From Aquabacterium humicola (lineage in GTDB: Bacteria; Pseudomonadota; Gammaproteobacteria; Burkholderiales; Burkholderiaceae_C): 64,000 nucleotides of DNA. The notes under the pieces are model-generated. The model did no database searches, was not told where the DNA came from, and was given only the letters and a program-made list of their open reading frames with translations. The stretch is from positions 186,001 to 250,000 of the forward strand of contig NZ_JARGNB010000001.1 of assembly GCF_030167915.1 (NCBI RefSeq). The letters are read 5' to 3'. The translations under genes were made by a program, and so were the position numbers. Positions 44,497 through 55,925 of the stretch are shown piece after piece (position 1 is the stretch's first letter; each line of letters starts with the position of its first letter).

Positions 44497-45653
44497 GCCC
44501 TGCCGAGCCGTCCGGCGAGGCCGGTCGCTACGACGCGCTCGACCTGCTGGCGACGATGGTTGCCATCGTCGGCGGCGACGGCCGGCCCTTGTACGTCAAT
44601 GCGATGCTGGAGACGGAGTCCGGGCTGTCGCGCCGCGCGCTGCTGCGCACCAGCCTCTTCGACTGGTTCGTCGAAGGCGCCCAACTGCGCGAGACGCTGA
44701 CCGCGGTGCTGCGCAACGAGATCGCCACCGGCCGCTTCGACGGCACCTTGCGCCGCAACGGCATGTCGGCGAACGACCTGCTGCCGGTGCACGTCATCGT
44801 CACGCAGATCGAGCAGCGCAGCGACCGCGTGCTCGTGGAGATGCTGGAGATCGAGCAGCAGACGCGGCAGGACCGCGAGGAGCGCGCGATCGGCCAGGTG
44901 CAGGCCAACAAGGAGCTGATCCGCAACCTCGCGCACGAGATCAAGAACCCGCTCGGCGGCATCCGCGGCGCGGCGCAGCTGCTGCAGATGGAGCTCAGCC
45001 CGCCGCCGGGCCGACTGAAGGCGGACAGCCCGTCCCGGGGGGAGTCGGCCGGCAGCCAGGGGCTGCTGAGTCCACGGGAGCTGACGGAGTACACCAGCGT
45101 CATCATCAACGAGGCCGACCGGCTGCAGGCGCTGGTCGACCGGCTGCTGGCGCCGCACCGGCGGCCGCATGTGGTCGTCGACGTCAACATCCACGAGGTC
45201 TGCGAGCGCGTGCGCGCGCTGATCCTGGCCGAGTTTCCGCAGGGGCTGACGGTCGCCCGCGACTACGACACCTCGATTCCCGAGTTCCGCGGCGACAAGG
45301 AGCAGCTGATCCAGGCGGTGCTGAACATCGCGCAGAACGCGGCGCTGGCGCTGCAGGCGAGCATCGCCGAGGGTGACGCGCGCATCGTGCTGCGCACGCG
45401 GGTCGCGCGGCAGGTCACCATCGGCAAGCAGCGCTTCCGACTGGCACTGGAATTGCATATCGAGGACAACGGACCGGGCGTGCCCGAGGACATCCGCGAT
45501 CGCATCTTCTACCCGCTGGTATCGGGGCGCGAAGGCGGTTCGGGCCTCGGGCTCACGCTGGCGCAGACGTACGTCCAGCAGCACTTGGGACTGATCGAAT
45601 GCGACAGCGAACCGGGCCGGACCGTGTTCAAGATCGTGATTCCGCTGCCCTGA
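44493..45653 (+). CDS. ntrB: Nitrogen regulation sensor kinase NtrB
   Basis: A 386-residue kinase. A PAS domain occupies about 12-120, then the H box NLAHEIKNPLGGIRGAAQLL, and an HATPase core with NIAQNAALAL, EDNGPGVP and GGSGLGLTLAQ. It phosphorylates NtrC when nitrogen is low and acts as a phosphatase under PII control. A Pro/Ser-rich stretch of about 20-25 residues (coded at about 44998-45080) sits between the two DHp helices and is absent from NtrB proteins I know. GTG start. Confidence 0.95.
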   Translation: MSPAEPSGEAGRYDALDLLATMVAIVGGDGRPLYVNAMLETESGLSRRALLRTSLFDWFVEGAQLRETLTAVLRNEIATGRFDGTLRRNGMSANDLLPVHVIVTQIEQRSDRVLVEMLEIEQQTRQDREERAIGQVQANKELIRNLAHEIKNPLGGIRGAAQLLQMELSPPPGRLKADSPSRGESAGSQGLLSPRELTEYTSVIINEADRLQALVDRLLAPHRRPHVVVDVNIHEVCERVRALILAEFPQGLTVARDYDTSIPEFRGDKEQLIQAVLNIAQNAALALQASIAEGDARIVLRTRVARQVTIGKQRFRLALELHIEDNGPGVPEDIRDRIFYPLVSGREGGSGLGLTLAQTYVQQHLGLIECDSEPGRTVFKIVIPLP

Positions 45654-45692
45654 CGTCGGGGAGCAGTCGAGAGGAAGACAGGCCCGCGCCGC

Positions 45693-47237
<1,545 letters not shown>

Positions 47238-47244
47238 AGGCAAC

Positions 47245-47302
47245 GCGGCCGCCCATGGCGGCCGCGCGTTCGTTCGACGGGATTCGTTCGTTCGACGCGA
47301 TT
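47245..47302. terminator. Hairpin and tandem repeat between convergent genes
   Basis: GCGGCCGCC (47245-47253) and GGCGGCCGC (47257-47265) form a perfect 9-bp stem with the loop CAT, just after ntrC. No T-run follows. Two 18-base copies of CGTTCGTTCGACG-type sequence stand next (47267-47284 and 47285-47302; one mismatch), reaching the stop codon of the convergent gene. Confidence 0.6.
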
Positions 47303-47907
47303 CAGTGGCGCGAAGGTTCGTCTTCCCAGTCCCGGCTGCTCAGCGGCATCGAGCCGGTCCAGCTGCGCTCGGCCTCGTCGAACTCCGAGTGCGAGGCGTC
47401 CATCACCTCGACCGACGGCGCCAGCGGGGCCGGCGAGGTGACGCTGCGCGCCACGTTGCGCAGCGCGATGGCCTCGATGAGCCGCGTGCGCAGGGGGCGC
47501 AGCGCATCGCGCGGTTCGTCGGACTGCAGCGTTTCCAGCTGCTCGAGGCCGCGCTGCAGCACGTTGACCGACAGCCGCAGCAGCGCGCGCGAGCCGTGCT
47601 TGCGCAGCGAACGCTCGATGTGCGCGAGGTGCGGCATCAGCCGGCGCAGCGCCGGGCGTTCACGCAGCAGCGCGCGCAGGGCGCGGTGCGCATTGCGCAG
47701 CGCCAGCCCGCGGCTTTCGACGACGGTCGGCGGCTGCTGGGGCAGCATCGACGAGGCCGCGGGCACCAGCGTCGTGCCGGTGTCGCGCCGGAAGCGCATG
47801 CGCAGCCAGTGCAGCGGTCGGAAGCGCGGGCGCGCGGGTGGAAGCGGTGGGTGGACCTGGGTCGCGATCAACGCGTCGGTCAGGTAGCTCGACGGGGCAT
47901 CCCTCAT
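47302..47907 (-). CDS. Hypothetical protein
   Basis: A 201-residue protein, not recognised. It is Arg/Leu-rich with long predicted helices in the middle (about 75-160: ALRNAHRALRALLRERPALR) and an acidic, Ser-rich C-terminal tail. No signal peptide or membrane segment. The start at 47907 (MRDAPSSYL) is preferred; an upstream in-frame Met exists. It converges on ntrC. Confidence 0.6.
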   Translation of the reverse strand: MRDAPSSYLTDALIATQVHPPLPPARPRFRPLHWLRMRFRRDTGTTLVPAASSMLPQQPPTVVESRGLALRNAHRALRALLRERPALRRLMPHLAHIERSLRKHGSRALLRLSVNVLQRGLEQLETLQSDEPRDALRPLRTRLIEAIALRNVARSVTSPAPLAPSVEVMDASHSEFDEAERSWTGSMPLSSRDWEDEPSRH

Positions 47908-48053
47908 GGTCTTGCGCAAGCGGTGTACTGCAGGTGGGCGCGGCACGGGCACCCCCGGGGGGCAAAGAACCGGGATCATGCCATGCGCGCAACGGGGTCG
48001 GGAAGGGCGCTTACCCCGGTGCTGGGGATTGCGCCGGCCGTCGGTGACCGGGT

Positions 48054-48836
48054 TCAGGCGGCCGTGAGCTCGACGATCACCGGCGCATGGTCGCTCGGCC
48101 GCTCGTTCCGGCGCGGCGCCTTGTCGATGCGGCAGGCCTTGACGCGCGCCTTCAGCCCGTCGCTGACCAGGATGTGGTCGATGCGCAGGCCCTGGTTCCG
48201 GCGGAACGCCAGGTTGCGGTAGTCCCACCAGCTCCAGGACTTCGGCGGCTGCTCGAAGAGCCGGAAGGCATCGTGCAGGCCGAGGCCGAGCAGGCCCTTG
48301 AAGTGCGCGCGTTCATCGTCGGTGCAGTGGATCTGGCCCGCCCACAGCACCGGGTCGTGCACGTCATGGTCCTCCGGGGCGATGTTGAAGTCGCCCAGCA
48401 GCACGAGCTGCGGATGTTGCTGCAGCTCCGCGCGCAGCCACTCGCGCAGCGCGTCCAGCCAGCGCATCTTGTAGGCGAACTTCTCGCTGCCGGGCGCCTG
48501 GCCGTTCGGGAAGTACGCGCCGACGATGCGCAGCTCGCCGGCCGTGCCGGCGCTGCCGGCGATCACCCGGGCCTGCTCGTCGTCGAACCCGGGGATGTTG
48601 CGCAGCACCGCGCCGGCCGCGACGCCGCGCGACAGCAGCGCGACGCCGTTGTAGGTGCGCTGGCCGAACCACTGCGCCTGCCAGCCGGCTTCGGCCAGCT
48701 CGGCGTGCGGGAACTTGTCGTCGGTGAGCTTGGTTTCCTGCAGCACGACGAGATCGGGTTGCTCGGCGGTCAGCCAGGCCAGCAGCTGCGGCAGTCGGAT
48801 GGCGAGCGAATTGACGTTCCAGGTGGCGATCTTCAA
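48054..48836 (-). CDS. xth: Exodeoxyribonuclease III
   Basis: A 260-residue endonuclease/exonuclease/phosphatase fold enzyme. Opening KIATWNVNSLAIRLPQLLAW, the metal-binding LQETKLTD, the catalytic GDFNIAPED and the terminal SDHAPVIVEL are all canonical. It repairs abasic sites in DNA (AP endonuclease and 3'-5' exonuclease). The length fits the family. Confidence 0.95.
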   Translation of the reverse strand: MKIATWNVNSLAIRLPQLLAWLTAEQPDLVVLQETKLTDDKFPHAELAEAGWQAQWFGQRTYNGVALLSRGVAAGAVLRNIPGFDDEQARVIAGSAGTAGELRIVGAYFPNGQAPGSEKFAYKMRWLDALREWLRAELQQHPQLVLLGDFNIAPEDHDVHDPVLWAGQIHCTDDERAHFKGLLGLGLHDAFRLFEQPPKSWSWWDYRNLAFRRNQGLRIDHILVSDGLKARVKACRIDKAPRRNERPSDHAPVIVELTAA

Positions 48837-48960
48837 GGTGGTCGGGAGTCGATGAGGGGAGGCCGCGCCGGGAAAGCACGGCGCGTCGGCGCATCGTACA
48901 AGGGGGCCGCCAGGGGCCGCCCGGGTCCCGGCCCGATGCGGGGCGGCGGGCCGCGCCCGC

Positions 48961-50133
48961 TCAGGCCCCCAGCAGCTCGCCGACCGGCTTCAGGCCTTCG
49001 ACGCGATCGCAGATGGCCTTGACGATCATCAGCAAGGGCACGCCCAGCAGCATGCCCCACGCGCCCCAGAGCCAACCCCAGGCCAGCACGCCGACGAACA
49101 CCGCCACCGGGCTCAGGCGGCTCGTGCGCGCGGTGAGCCAGGGGGTCAGCACGTAACCGGAGACGAAGTGCAGCAGCGTCGATGCGCCGGCAACGGTGCC
49201 GGCCATCTCGAGCGAGCCGAACTGCATCAGCGCGACCAGCGCGGCGCCGGCGGTCACCACCAGGGAGCCGAGGTACGGAATCAGGTTCAGCACCCCTGCC
49301 GCGATGCCCCACACGGCGGCATGCTGCAGGCCGATCCAGCCGAAGACGAGCCCGGTGGCCACGCCGACGAGTGCGCTGATCAGCACCTGCACCAGCAGGT
49401 AGCTCCGGATCTGCTCGGTGATCTCGTCGAGCGCCTGCACGGTGATCTTCTTCTGCGAGAACGTCGGGCCGGCGATGCGCACGAGCTTGCGCCGGAAGGT
49501 GCTGCCCGCGGCGATCAGGAAGTAGGTCAGCAGGCAGACCGCCAGCAGCTGGCCGGCAAAGCCCACCAGTCCGCGCGTGCCAGACCAGAGGTAGTCCTGC
49601 ACGTTGAAGCGCTCGCGCACGACCTGCACCTGCGTCACGCCCTTCGGGGCGCCCCCCGGGGCCGCGCCGCCGGTCTCGTTGGCCGCCTGCTCGAGCTGGG
49701 CGGCTGCCTTCTGCACCTTGTCCAGCGTGCCGTGCGGATCACGGTGATGGCGGACCGACTGGCGCAGCTTCTGCGCGGCCTCCGGCAGCGATTCGATCAG
49801 CCGCGAGGCATCGTCGGCGAGGGCGTAGGCGGTCCAGGCCGCGCCGCCGACCGCAGCGATCACGATGACCGCCGCGCCGATCCAGCGCGGCACCCGCCAG
49901 CGTTCCAGCACGTCGGCCACCGGCGACAGTGCGTGGCTGAACATCCAGCCCAGCAGCAGCGGGATCAGCACGGCCGCCGCCCAGTGCAGCATGTAGACGC
50001 CCAGCAGGATGGCGACGATGCCCATCGAGGCGCTGCGCACGTCGACGGGCATGTGCAGCTTCACCCGGTCTTGCGGCGCGTCGTCGGCGGCCGGGCTGGG
50101 GCCGATGTTCAGCGGGTCGGACGGATCGTTCAT
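48961..50133 (-). CDS. AI-2E family transporter
   Basis: A 390-residue membrane protein with about eight hydrophobic segments. The last three include NLIPYLGSLVVTAGAAL and the typical PIVVFLALLAWGWLWGAWGMLLGVPLL-like C-terminal pair. A cytoplasmic or periplasmic helical region (about 95-170) is rich in Ala and Gln. The start at 50133 follows the family, with an upstream in-frame extension discarded. The family exports AI-2 or ions (including Na+/H+ or polyamine-like roles); the cargo here is unknown. Confidence 0.9.
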   Translation of the reverse strand: MNDPSDPLNIGPSPAADDAPQDRVKLHMPVDVRSASMGIVAILLGVYMLHWAAAVLIPLLLGWMFSHALSPVADVLERWRVPRWIGAAVIVIAAVGGAAWTAYALADDASRLIESLPEAAQKLRQSVRHHRDPHGTLDKVQKAAAQLEQAANETGGAAPGGAPKGVTQVQVVRERFNVQDYLWSGTRGLVGFAGQLLAVCLLTYFLIAAGSTFRRKLVRIAGPTFSQKKITVQALDEITEQIRSYLLVQVLISALVGVATGLVFGWIGLQHAAVWGIAAGVLNLIPYLGSLVVTAGAALVALMQFGSLEMAGTVAGASTLLHFVSGYVLTPWLTARTSRLSPVAVFVGVLAWGWLWGAWGMLLGVPLLMIVKAICDRVEGLKPVGELLGA

Positions 50134-50196
50134 GCAGGGCCCCGGACGCAAGCGACGATTCCCCAGGGCAAACGGCACGCCGAGGCGTCCGCGTCG

Positions 50197-51312
<1,116 letters not shown>

Positions 51313-51333
51313 CGTGGCCGCGCCTTTCCGGCG

Positions 51334-54300
51334 TTACCTGGCCGGCGCGTGCGCCGCCGCCGCGTCGGCCCCGGCCGCGGCGGGCACCTCGTCGACGATC
51401 GGCCCCTTGCCGCTCCAGCGGTCGAGCGCGAGGTAGATCACCGGCGTGATGTACAGCGTCACCGCCTGCGAGACGATCAGCCCGCCGACCACCGCCAGGC
51501 CCAGCGGCTGGCGCAGCTCGGCGCCGGCGCCCAGGCCCAGCGCGATCGGCAGCGCGCCCATCAGCGCGGCCAGCGTCGTCATCATGATGGGCCGCAGCCG
51601 CAGCAGGCAGGCCTTTCGGATGGCCTCGTGCGGTGCGAGACCTTCGTTTCGCTGCGCATCGAGCGCGAAGTCGATCATCATGATCGCGTTCTTCTTGACG
51701 ATGCCGATCAGCATCAGGATGCCGATGGTCGCGATCAGCGTCAGGTCGAGCTTGAAGATCGTCAGCGTCAGCAGCGCCCCGACGACGGCCGACGGCAGGC
51801 CGGCGAGGATCGTCAGCGGGTGGATGTAGCTCTCGTAGAGCACGCCCAGCAGCAGGTAGATCACCAGTACCGCGACGACCAGCAGGATGGCCTGGCCGCT
51901 CTGCGAGTCCTGGAACACCGCCGCGTCGCCGCCGTAGCTGGTGACGATGGTCGAGGGCATCTTCAGCTCGGCGACGAAGCCTTCCATCTTCTTCGTCGCC
52001 TCGCCCAGCGCGACGCCCGGCGCGAGGTTGAAGGCCAGCGTGATCGCCTGCAGCTGGCCCTGGTGGTTCACCGCCGTCGGGCCGATCGTGCGCTCGACCC
52101 GCGCGAAGGCCGACAGCGGCACCAGCGCGCCGCCCTTGCCGCGCATGTAGAGGCGGCTGAACGCGTCCTCGAACTGCCGGTCGGCTTCAGCCGCTTCCAT
52201 GATCACCTGGTAGCTGTTCGACGGCCCGTAGATCGTCGCCACCTGGCGTTCGCCGAAGGCCGAGTACAGCGTGCTGCGCAGGTCGGCCATCGAGACGCCG
52301 AGCAGCTCGGCGCGATCGCGGTCGATCGTCAGCGAGGCCTGCAGGCCTCGCAGCTGCGAATCGCTGGTGACGTCGCGGAACGCCGGGTCGCGGCCCATGC
52401 GGTCGCCCAGGCGCGTGGCCCAGTCGTTCAGCGCGTCGGCGCTGACGCTCTGCAGCGTGAACTGGTAGCGGCTTTTAGCGCTGCGGCCGCCCAGCTGCAG
52501 GTTCTGCACCGGCCGCATGTAGACCGCGACGCCCGGCACCGCCCGCATCTGCCGGCGCAGGCCGTCGACCACCTGCGTCATCGGCGGCCGCTCGCTGCGG
52601 GCTTTCAGCGTGACGAAGGCGCGGCCGGTGTTCTGCCCGCCGCCGCCGCCCCCGCCGACGCGCGTGCCGACCGCGGCCACCGCCGGGTCGGCGCGCAGGA
52701 TGCCGCCGACCCGCTCGGTCAGCGATTCCATGGCCGCGAACGAGATGTCCTCGGACGCCTCGACCGTCACCTGCAGCTGGCCGATGTCCTCCTCGGGGAA
52801 GAAGCCCTTGGGGATGGTCGAGAACAGCACGCCGGTCAGCACGAAGCTGCCGATCGCGACGCCGCCGATGACCCAGCGGTGGGCGAGTGACCAGTCGAGC
52901 GTGCGCGCGTAGCCGTTCTGCAGCGCGGTGAAGCCGCGCTCGAAGGTGCGGCCAAGCGCGTTCTCTTCCACCGCCGCGTGCGGCTTCAGGAAGCGGCTGG
53001 CCAGCATCGGCACCAGCGTCAGCGAGACCAGCGCCGACACCAGGATCGACAGCCCGACGATCACCGCGAACTCGTGGAACAGCAGGCCGATGACGCCCGG
53101 CATGAAGAAGATCGGGATCAGCACCGCGACCAGCGAGATCGAGATCGACATGATCGTGAACGCCATCTCGCGCGCGCCCTTCAGCGCCGCCTGGAACGGC
53201 GCCATGCCCTCCTCGACGTGGCGCACGATGTTCTCGAGCATCACGATCGCGTCGTCGACGACGAGGCCCACCGCCAGCGTCAGCCCGAGCAGCGAGATGT
53301 TGTCCAGGCTGTAGCCCAGCGGGTACAGCAGCGAGACCGCGCCGACCAGCGAGATCGGCAGCGACAGCGCCGGGATCAGCGTCGCCGCGGCGCGGCGCAG
53401 GAACAGGAAGATCACCAGCACCACCAGCACGATGGTGCCGGCCAAGGTCAGGTTGACGTCGTGCAGCGCCTCGCGGATCGACTGCGAGCGGTCGTTCAGC
53501 GTCGACAGCGTCACCGAGTCGGGCAGCTGGTCGCGAAAGCGCGGCAGCGTCGCGATCACGCGGTCGACCACCTCGACCGTGTTGGCATCGGGCTGGCGCT
53601 GGATGGCCAGCGTGATGCTGGGTTCGCCGGCGTAGGTGGACGAATTCTTCAGCGTGTCGAAGCTGTCCTGCACGTCGGCGACATCGCGCAGCCGCACCGC
53701 GTTGCCGTCGCGCGTGGCGACGATGACCTTTCCGAACTCGGCGGCGCTGGCGAGCTGCTTGTTGGCCTGCACCGTCAGCGTCTGCTGCGGGCCTTCGAGC
53801 ACGCCGACGGGGGTGTTGGGGTTGGCGGCGGCGATCGCAGCGCGCAATTCATCGAGCGCGAGGTTGCGCTCGGCCAGTGCCTGCGGGCGCACCCGAATCC
53901 GCACCGCATAACGCTTCTGCCCGAAGATGGCGACCTGGGCCACCCCGTTGATCGTCGACAGCGTCGGCGCGATCAGGTTCTCGGCGTACTCGTTGAGCTC
54001 GGCCATGCCCATCGACGGCGACTGCAGCGCCACCAGCAGCACCGGCGCGTCGGCCGGGTTGACCTTGCGGTACGACGGCGGCGTGTTCATCTCCGTCGGC
54101 AGCGAGCGCTGCGCGCGGAAGAGCGCGGCCTGCACGTCGACCGCGGCGGCGTCGATGTTGCGCGAGGCCTCGAATTCCAGCGTGATCGAGGTGCTGCCCT
54201 GCGCGCTGGTCGAGCTGATCGTCGACAGGCCGGCGATGGTGGAGAACTGCTTTTCGAGCGGCAGCGCGACCGAGCTGGCCATCGTGTCGGGCGAGGCGCC

Positions 54301-54456
54301 GGGCAGGTTGGCGCTGACCTGGATCACCGGCGTGTCGTAGCGCGGCAGCGCGGCGACCGGGATGTCCTTCAGCGCGACCAGGCCGGCCATCACGACCGCG
54401 ACGTTGATCAGCACCGTCATCACCGGACGGCGGATGAAGAGGTCGGTGAAACTCAT
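51334..54456 (-). CDS. RND efflux pump permease (HAE-1/AcrB-type)
   Basis: A 1040-residue inner-membrane drug/proton antiporter with 12 TM helices and two large periplasmic loops. The charged transmembrane Asp pair is visible in GLVVDDAIVMLEN. Other typical stretches: IRRPVMTVLINVAVVMAG, FMPGVIG, and the C-terminal LLRLRPIMMTTLAALMGALP. It overlaps the adaptor gene by 4 bases. MdtB/MdtC-like by its short C-terminus; outer-membrane partner is not in this window. Confidence 0.95.
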   Translation of the reverse strand: MSFTDLFIRRPVMTVLINVAVVMAGLVALKDIPVAALPRYDTPVIQVSANLPGASPDTMASSVALPLEKQFSTIAGLSTISSTSAQGSTSITLEFEASRNIDAAAVDVQAALFRAQRSLPTEMNTPPSYRKVNPADAPVLLVALQSPSMGMAELNEYAENLIAPTLSTINGVAQVAIFGQKRYAVRIRVRPQALAERNLALDELRAAIAAANPNTPVGVLEGPQQTLTVQANKQLASAAEFGKVIVATRDGNAVRLRDVADVQDSFDTLKNSSTYAGEPSITLAIQRQPDANTVEVVDRVIATLPRFRDQLPDSVTLSTLNDRSQSIREALHDVNLTLAGTIVLVVLVIFLFLRRAAATLIPALSLPISLVGAVSLLYPLGYSLDNISLLGLTLAVGLVVDDAIVMLENIVRHVEEGMAPFQAALKGAREMAFTIMSISISLVAVLIPIFFMPGVIGLLFHEFAVIVGLSILVSALVSLTLVPMLASRFLKPHAAVEENALGRTFERGFTALQNGYARTLDWSLAHRWVIGGVAIGSFVLTGVLFSTIPKGFFPEEDIGQLQVTVEASEDISFAAMESLTERVGGILRADPAVAAVGTRVGGGGGGGQNTGRAFVTLKARSERPPMTQVVDGLRRQMRAVPGVAVYMRPVQNLQLGGRSAKSRYQFTLQSVSADALNDWATRLGDRMGRDPAFRDVTSDSQLRGLQASLTIDRDRAELLGVSMADLRSTLYSAFGERQVATIYGPSNSYQVIMEAAEADRQFEDAFSRLYMRGKGGALVPLSAFARVERTIGPTAVNHQGQLQAITLAFNLAPGVALGEATKKMEGFVAELKMPSTIVTSYGGDAAVFQDSQSGQAILLVVAVLVIYLLLGVLYESYIHPLTILAGLPSAVVGALLTLTIFKLDLTLIATIGILMLIGIVKKNAIMMIDFALDAQRNEGLAPHEAIRKACLLRLRPIMMTTLAALMGALPIALGLGAGAELRQPLGLAVVGGLIVSQAVTLYITPVIYLALDRWSGKGPIVDEVPAAAGADAAAAHAPAR

Positions 54457-55787
54457 GACGCGGCCTGCGTCGCGGCGGCGACCGGCGCGCCGGCGGGGCC
54501 CGAGGCACCGTTGCCGGCGGAGGGTCCCGAGGCACCCCGCCCGGCGCCCGACGCGGCCCGGCCCGGCTTGCCGGCGCCGCGGCCGTCGTCCGAGCCCGCC
54601 GGCTGGTACGGCGTCGCGCGCACCTTGCTGCCCGGCTTGACGTTCTGCTTGCCGTCGACGATCACCTTCTCGCCGGCCTTCAGGCCCTCGACGACGACCA
54701 GCTCGCCCGCCGGCAGCGTCGTGCGCACGGGGCGCAGCTCGGCCGTGTCATCGGGCTTCACGACGTACACCGATCGTTCCGTGCCCTTGATGATCAGCGC
54801 CGCCTGCGGGATCACCATCGCGCCGGGCATCGTGCGCGTGGTCATGCGCACCGTGACGTACTGGCCCGGCCAGAACTGCTGCTGCGCGTTGGGCAGCGCC
54901 GCCTTCACGCGGATCGTGCCGGTGGTGGTATCCACCGCGTTGTCGACGAAGACCACGCGGCCGCGCTGCACCGGCAGCACGCCGGCACGGGCGGCTTCGC
55001 CGCTGCCCGGCACCACGACCGAGACCTCCGCGCCGTCGTCGCGCGACGGGCCGCCCGCGGCATTGAGCAGCGCGGCCAGTTGCGCTTCGGGCACGTTGAA
55101 GTTGATGCCGATCGGATCGATCTGGTTGATGTTGACCAGCGGGGTCGTGCCGCCGGGCTGCACCAGCGTGCCGCGGTGCACGTTGACCGCGCCGGCGCGG
55201 CCGGTCAGCGGCGAGGTGATGGTGCCGAAGCCGGTGCTGACGTCGGCCGACCGCACCGCGGCCATCGACGCGGCGACGGCGGCCTTCTGCGACTCGTAAT
55301 TGGCGCGCGCGGTGTCGGCCGCGCTCTGCGCGATGAAGTTCTGCTCGCGCAGCTCCTGGGCGCGCTTCCATTGGCGTTCCAGGTCGGCCAGCGAGGCCTG
55401 GTCGCGCAGCAGCTGGGCGCGCGCCTTGTCGGCATTCGCGCGTTCGGCACGGTCGTCGATGCGGAACAGCGGCTGGCCGCGCTTGACGAACGCGCCGTCG
55501 CGCACCAACACCTCCGCGATCGTGCCGGACAGCTGCGGACGCACGTCGACGCTGTCGAGCGCGACGACGGTGCCGGCGGCCTCGACGGTGACCGGCACGT
55601 CGCGCTGCTGCGCGGTGTAGACGCTGACCGCGACGGCAGGGCGTGCGCCGCCGGCGCCGGAGGCCGCGGCCGACGCGGGTTTCGGCGCGTCGTCGCTGCC
55701 CTGCCGGTTGCAGGCGGCGAGCAGTGCGAGGCCGACGAAGCAGGCAGCGGCGATCGGAAGCCCAACGGGGCGGCTTGTCGTTGTCAT
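54453..55787 (-). CDS. RND efflux periplasmic adaptor, lipoprotein
   Basis: A 444-residue membrane fusion protein. Signal with lipobox LALLAAC (Cys27), then biotinyl-lipoyl (VEAAGTVVALDSVDVRPQLS), alpha-hairpin (LADLERQWKRAQELREQNF), beta-barrel and membrane-proximal parts (GKQNVKPGSKVRATPY). The C-terminal 45 residues are a Gly/Ala/Ser-rich low-complexity tail. It is the first gene of the operon and would link the permease to an outer-membrane channel. Confidence 0.93.
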   Translation of the reverse strand: MTTTSRPVGLPIAAACFVGLALLAACNRQGSDDAPKPASAAASGAGGARPAVAVSVYTAQQRDVPVTVEAAGTVVALDSVDVRPQLSGTIAEVLVRDGAFVKRGQPLFRIDDRAERANADKARAQLLRDQASLADLERQWKRAQELREQNFIAQSAADTARANYESQKAAVAASMAAVRSADVSTGFGTITSPLTGRAGAVNVHRGTLVQPGGTTPLVNINQIDPIGINFNVPEAQLAALLNAAGGPSRDDGAEVSVVVPGSGEAARAGVLPVQRGRVVFVDNAVDTTTGTIRVKAALPNAQQQFWPGQYVTVRMTTRTMPGAMVIPQAALIIKGTERSVYVVKPDDTAELRPVRTTLPAGELVVVEGLKAGEKVIVDGKQNVKPGSKVRATPYQPAGSDDGRGAGKPGRAASGAGRGASGPSAGNGASGPAGAPVAAATQAAS

Positions 55788-55925
55788 GGCGGCATTCCGG
55801 GGCGGTGCGTCGTCGCACCGCGCAGACACATCGTGAACGCAGCCAATCTAGCAGAGGGCTTCTTCGCCCTTGTTGCTCCTACGTTGCTGTGGGGGTGTCT
55901 GCGATGACTGCGCGGCCGGCCGGCT

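Noticed and set aside
52978..55299. 773-residue open frame on the plus strand opposite the RND permease and adaptor
   Set aside because: Antisense to two intact genes; no domain; composition typical of shadow frames.
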